From the NCBI GenBank assembly GCA_017391545.1, contig JAFOYD010000072.1, forward strand, positions 1 through 8,722: a stretch of 8,722 nt of DNA, written 5' to 3'. Made by a program: the position numbers and the translations under genes. Of the stretch, positions 6,093 through 8,722 are shown one piece after another (position 1 is the first letter of the stretch; each line of letters begins with the position of its first letter). This DNA comes from Lachnospiraceae bacterium. GTDB taxonomy: Bacteria > Bacillota > Clostridia > Lachnospirales > Lachnospiraceae. Under the pieces are notes generated by a model. The model did no database searches. It saw nothing but the letters and a program-made list of their open reading frames with translations, and was not told the origin of the DNA.

Positions 6093-6125
6093 AAAAAGTC
6101 GGATGCGTTAGCATCCGATTTTTTT
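6091..6125. terminator. Bidirectional terminator between the GH94 remnant and feoB
   Basis: TCGGATGC (6099-6106) pairs with GCATCCGA (6111-6118) around a GTTA loop, flanked by A7 on the left and T7 on the right. It serves both converging transcripts. The GH94 stop (6090-6092) touches the A-run and the feoB stop (6124-6126) lies in the T-run, so the two genes share it with almost no spare sequence. Confidence 0.9.
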
Positions 6126-8487
6126 ATCCCATACCCAAACACATACCAATCAATCTAATTGCAAATGCACACAACCATGCAATGGCACACTGTCCAAATA
6201 CCATGACCAGCGCAGCTTTTGTGCCAAGTTCTCTTCGTACCGAAGCGATGGCAGCCACACAGGGCGTATACAACAGGCAGAACACCAGCAGACTCGCAGC
6301 CGCAAGCGGTGTGATCGCTGCTAAAAGATTTGCAGTATCTCCAAACAGGACTGAAATCGTAGACACAACACTCTCCTTTGCCATGAAACCTGTAATCAGC
6401 GCTGTGGAGATTCTCCAGTCGCCAAATCCCAGCGGTGTCAATACAGGTGCTATAACGCCTGCTACCATGGCCAGGATGCTGTTCTGCGAGTCTGTCACCA
6501 CGTTCAGTCTGGTGTCGAAGGTCTGCAAGAACCATATTGCCATTGACGCCAGAAAGATCACAGTAAATGCTCTTTGCAGAAAATCCTTTGCTTTCTCCCA
6601 CAAAAGCTGCGACACATTTCTGATGCCGGGCATCCTGTAATTTGGAAGTTCCATGACAAATGGCACTGCCTCGCCCTTAAACTTAAATCTGCGCACAAAG
6701 AGTGCCGCCAGAATGCCTGTAAAGATTCCCAGAAAGTAGAGTCCTACCATGACAATGGCACCATTTTTCGGGAAAAATACTGCTGTAAAGAAAGCGTAAA
6801 TTGGGAGTTTCGCAGAACAGCTCATAAACGGTGTGAGCATAATGGTTAGCTTTCTGTCACGCTCAGAAGGCAATGTCCTGCTTGCCATGACGCCTGGCAC
6901 GGTACAACCAAAACCAATCAGCATAGGAACGATGCTTCGGCCTGAAAGACCGATTTTTCGAAGGAGCTTATCCATCACAAATGCCACGCGCGCCATATAT
7001 CCGCTGTCTTCCAGTAAGGAAAGGAACAGGAATAATGTCACAATCGTCGGCAGGAAGCTTAACACGCTTCCCACGCCGTTACAGATGCCATCCAGCACAA
7101 GCGACTGCAGCACTTCATTGACGCCGCCCTGTGCCATTGCCATAGCCACCAGATCCGTCAGATTAGCGATCAGCATTTCCAAAAGGCCTGACAGCCAGGC
7201 ACCGATGACATTAAATGTCAGCCAAAATATCATTGCCATGATCACAATAAATGCAGGAATCGCAGTGTATTTTCCCGTAAGGATTTTATCAATTTTAGCA
7301 CTTCGTGCATGCTCCTTGCTCTCTCTTGGCTTTACAACAGTCCTGCTGCATACTTTTCGTATGAAGGAAAAGCGCATATCCGCAATCGCCGCTGCCCTGT
7401 CCAGTCCACGCTCCTTCTCCATCTGCTGTATGATATGTTCAACCGCCTCCTGCTCGTTTGTATCGAGCTTCAGTCTTTCCATGATGCGGCTGTCTCCCTC
7501 CGCAAGCTTTGAAGCCGCAAAACGAAGTGGTATGCCTGCCTCCCTGGCATGGTCCTCGATCAGATGCATGATTCCATGAAGACACCTGTGCACTGCACCC
7601 CCATGCACATCCGCATCACAAAAATCCTGTCTTCCCGGTCTTTCCTGATATTTTGCGACATGAAGCGCATGGTCGACAAGCTCGTCGATACCTTCGTTTT
7701 TTGCTGCCGATATCGGCACGACAGGGATTCCGAGCAATTCCTCGAGGTCATTTACCCTGATAGAGCCGCCGTTTTCCCTGACCTCATCCATCATATTTAG
7801 TGCAAGCACCATCGGCATATTCAGCTCCAGAAGCTGCATGGTAAGATAGAGATTACGCTCGATATTCGTGGCATCAACAATGTTGATGATGCCCTTTGGA
7901 TGCTCATCGAGCACAAACTGTCTGGTCACCAGCTCCTCGCAGGTGTAAGGTGACAGGGAATAGATACCCGGAAGATCCGTCACCAATGTGTCCTGCTTTC
8001 CCTTAATGCTTCCGTCCTTCCTGTCAACGGTCACACCGGGGAAATTGCCCACATGCTGATTGGAGCCTGTAAGCTGATTAAAGAGCGTGGTCTTTCCACA
8101 GTTTTGGTTTCCTGCCAGTGCAAAGGTAAGGAGCTCTCCCTCCGGAAGTGGATTCTCATCTGCCTTTACATGATATTTGCCACCTTCTCCAAGTCCGGGG
8201 TGGCTCGTCTTTTTCTTTGGGCCGTTATGTAGTGTGGCATCTGTATCCTGCACATTTATCTCATGTACATTTCCAATCTCAATTTTTTCGGCATCTGCCA
8301 GTCTGAGTGTCAGTTCATAACCTTGTATCATAAGTTCGACGGGGTCGCCCATTGGGGCATATTTGATCATCGTGACCTCCGCTCCCGGTATCACTCCCAT
8401 ATCCAGAAAGTGCTGTCTGAGTGCTCCCTCTCCGCCTACCGATATGACCGTAGCCTCTTTTCCAATCGGCAATTCTTTCAGCGTCAT
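6124..8487 (-). CDS. feoB: FeoA-FeoB fusion, ferrous iron transporter
   Basis: This 787-aa protein imports Fe2+ across the cytoplasmic membrane. Residues 1-75 are a complete FeoA (SH3-like) domain (MTLKELPIGKEATV, then FLDMGVIPGAEVTM). A polar, Lys/Gly-rich linker (about 76-118) joins it to FeoB. The G-protein domain has G1 GNQNCGKTT (126-134), G2 VGNFPGVTVD (146-155), G3 DLPG (171-174), G4 NMMD (231-234) and G5 SAA (260-262). A helical GDI-like region precedes the membrane part (about 405-787), which carries both pore-lining motifs, GFGCTVPG (525-532) and SCSAKLPIY (556-564), plus GFMAKESVV (700-708). FeoB alone is about 700-770 aa, so the FeoA fusion explains the start position. ATG 8487 has AAGGAG 8 nt upstream. 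No FeoC follows; a terminator does. I found no convincing minus-strand sigma-A promoter in the intergenic region. Iron-dependent repression is expected for the family. Confidence 0.96.
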   Translation of the reverse strand: MTLKELPIGKEATVISVGGEGALRQHFLDMGVIPGAEVTMIKYAPMGDPVELMIQGYELTLRLADAEKIEIGNVHEINVQDTDATLHNGPKKKTSHPGLGEGGKYHVKADENPLPEGELLTFALAGNQNCGKTTLFNQLTGSNQHVGNFPGVTVDRKDGSIKGKQDTLVTDLPGIYSLSPYTCEELVTRQFVLDEHPKGIINIVDATNIERNLYLTMQLLELNMPMVLALNMMDEVRENGGSIRVNDLEELLGIPVVPISAAKNEGIDELVDHALHVAKYQERPGRQDFCDADVHGGAVHRCLHGIMHLIEDHAREAGIPLRFAASKLAEGDSRIMERLKLDTNEQEAVEHIIQQMEKERGLDRAAAIADMRFSFIRKVCSRTVVKPRESKEHARSAKIDKILTGKYTAIPAFIVIMAMIFWLTFNVIGAWLSGLLEMLIANLTDLVAMAMAQGGVNEVLQSLVLDGICNGVGSVLSFLPTIVTLFLFLSLLEDSGYMARVAFVMDKLLRKIGLSGRSIVPMLIGFGCTVPGVMASRTLPSERDRKLTIMLTPFMSCSAKLPIYAFFTAVFFPKNGAIVMVGLYFLGIFTGILAALFVRRFKFKGEAVPFVMELPNYRMPGIRNVSQLLWEKAKDFLQRAFTVIFLASMAIWFLQTFDTRLNVVTDSQNSILAMVAGVIAPVLTPLGFGDWRISTALITGFMAKESVVSTISVLFGDTANLLAAITPLAAASLLVFCLLYTPCVAAIASVRRELGTKAALVMVFGQCAIAWLCAFAIRLIGMCLGMG

Positions 8488-8504
8488 AGTGTCGTCTCCT
8501 TTGT

Positions 8505-8516
8505 GTTATATATAAC
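8505..8516. repeat. Perfect 12-bp palindrome just upstream of the feoB ribosome binding site
   Basis: GTTATATATAAC is self-complementary and lies 4 bp ahead of the AAGGAG of feoB. It could be an operator or a short hairpin in the leader, or merely AT-rich sequence. Confidence 0.35.
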
Positions 8517-8530
8517 TAACAAAAGTTTTA

Positions 8531-8560
8531 TTGATATATTCTCTCAATAATTACTATAAT
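8531..8560 (+). promoter_or_regulatory. Strong sigma-A promoter for the divergent plus-strand gene
   Basis: TTGATA (8531-8536, 5/6) and a perfect TATAAT (8555-8560) are separated by 18 bp. Transcription would start near 8567, giving a leader of about 140 nt before the start codon at 8707. A second, weaker possibility is an extended -10 TGATAAAAT at 8630-8638, which would shorten the leader to about 60 nt. Confidence 0.6.
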
Positions 8561-8568
8561 ACATTCGG

Positions 8569-8582
8569 AGTGAAATTTCACT
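8569..8582. promoter_or_regulatory. Perfect 14-bp palindrome over the predicted start site: candidate operator
   Basis: AGTGAAATTTCACT is perfectly self-complementary. It sits 8 bp after the TATAAT box of the plus-strand promoter, covering the predicted transcription start, a classic position for repressor binding. It is also upstream of feoB, so one regulator could affect both genes. It does not match the Fur consensus, and I cannot name the protein that would bind it. Confidence 0.45.
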
Positions 8583-8703
8583 ATAAAATTGAAAAAATTC
8601 TCATAATGATAGAATATCTGAACTTGATGTGATAAAATAATAAGAAATTTTGTATCTATTCAGCAGATCTGCAAAATTACACAGCGAACATAGAAAGGGG
8701 AAA

Positions 8704-8722
8704 ATGATGCGAATTATTGCTA
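8704..8722 (+). CDS. Start of a divergent gene cut by the right edge
   Basis: Two tandem in-frame ATGs (8704 and 8707) follow AAAGGGG (8694-8700). Spacing favours 8707, giving MRIIA before the window ends. The strong promoter upstream supports a real gene. Five residues are too few to name a product. Confidence 0.5.

Noticed and set aside
6833..7579. A 248-aa plus-strand ORF opposite feoB
   Set aside because: It is an antisense shadow of the well-conserved feoB frame, Ser/Ile-rich, with no promoter or ribosome binding site.
8599..8620. A Fur-box-like ATAATGATA between feoB and the divergent gene
   Set aside because: Only one half-site fits; as a 7-1-7 inverted repeat it matches about 8 of 14 positions, too weak to call.
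8488..8706. A riboswitch in the feoB or divergent leader
   Set aside because: No conserved riboswitch core or terminator/antiterminator pair is visible, only short palindromes.

Overview
The window looks like chromosomal DNA from a low-to-moderate GC, Gram-positive anaerobe of the Clostridia, most likely a Lachnospiraceae relative. This is inferred from strong AGGAGG-type ribosome binding sites, TTGACA/TATAAT-type promoters, a FeoA-FeoB fusion, a HAAS/DUF1700-type membrane protein and a cellobiose-phosphorylase-like GH94 enzyme beside a MalFG-type sugar transporter. I see no insertion sequence, tRNA, rRNA or CRISPR array.

Left part (1-2860), all coding on the minus strand. A 23S rRNA methyltransferase of the RlmL/YpsC type runs off the left edge and has its own sigma-A promoter. 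Upstream of it is a 57-residue Asn/Gln-rich protein gene with a textbook ribosome binding site and a hairpin terminator. Next comes a 0.4 kb intergenic region with no convincing gene. It holds a plus-strand promoter followed about 100 nt later by an intrinsic terminator, which I read as a candidate small RNA. Its unpaired segments are CU-rich, like anti-Shine-Dalgarno sequence. Further upstream is a two-gene operon: an unrecognised 128-aa protein, then a HAAS-domain membrane protein, with a promoter in front and a terminator behind.

Middle part (2831-6126). Two ABC sugar permease genes (MalF type, then MalG type, minus strand) end in a terminator. About 35 bp upstream of the MalF start, the sequence passes abruptly into the middle of a plus-strand GH94 phosphorylase gene, most like cellobiose phosphorylase. 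Roughly its first 340 codons are missing, along with any promoter, regulator or solute-binding-protein gene that would normally sit there. The simplest reading is that a divergent cellobiose/cellodextrin uptake-and-phosphorolysis locus has lost its centre, either by a real deletion or by an assembly error.

Right part (6091-8722). A bidirectional terminator separates the GH94 remnant from a convergent 787-codon feoB with a fused FeoA domain, for ferrous iron uptake. Upstream of feoB is a divergent intergenic region. It has a strong plus-strand promoter, a perfect 14-bp palindrome over the predicted transcription start, and the first few codons of a plus-strand gene cut by the right edge.

The two observations I rate highest are the broken sugar locus at about 4682 and the candidate small RNA at 1614-1714. 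A 9-nt stretch of the small RNA's first loop is exactly complementary to the ribosome-binding/start region of the MalF-type permease mRNA in this window.
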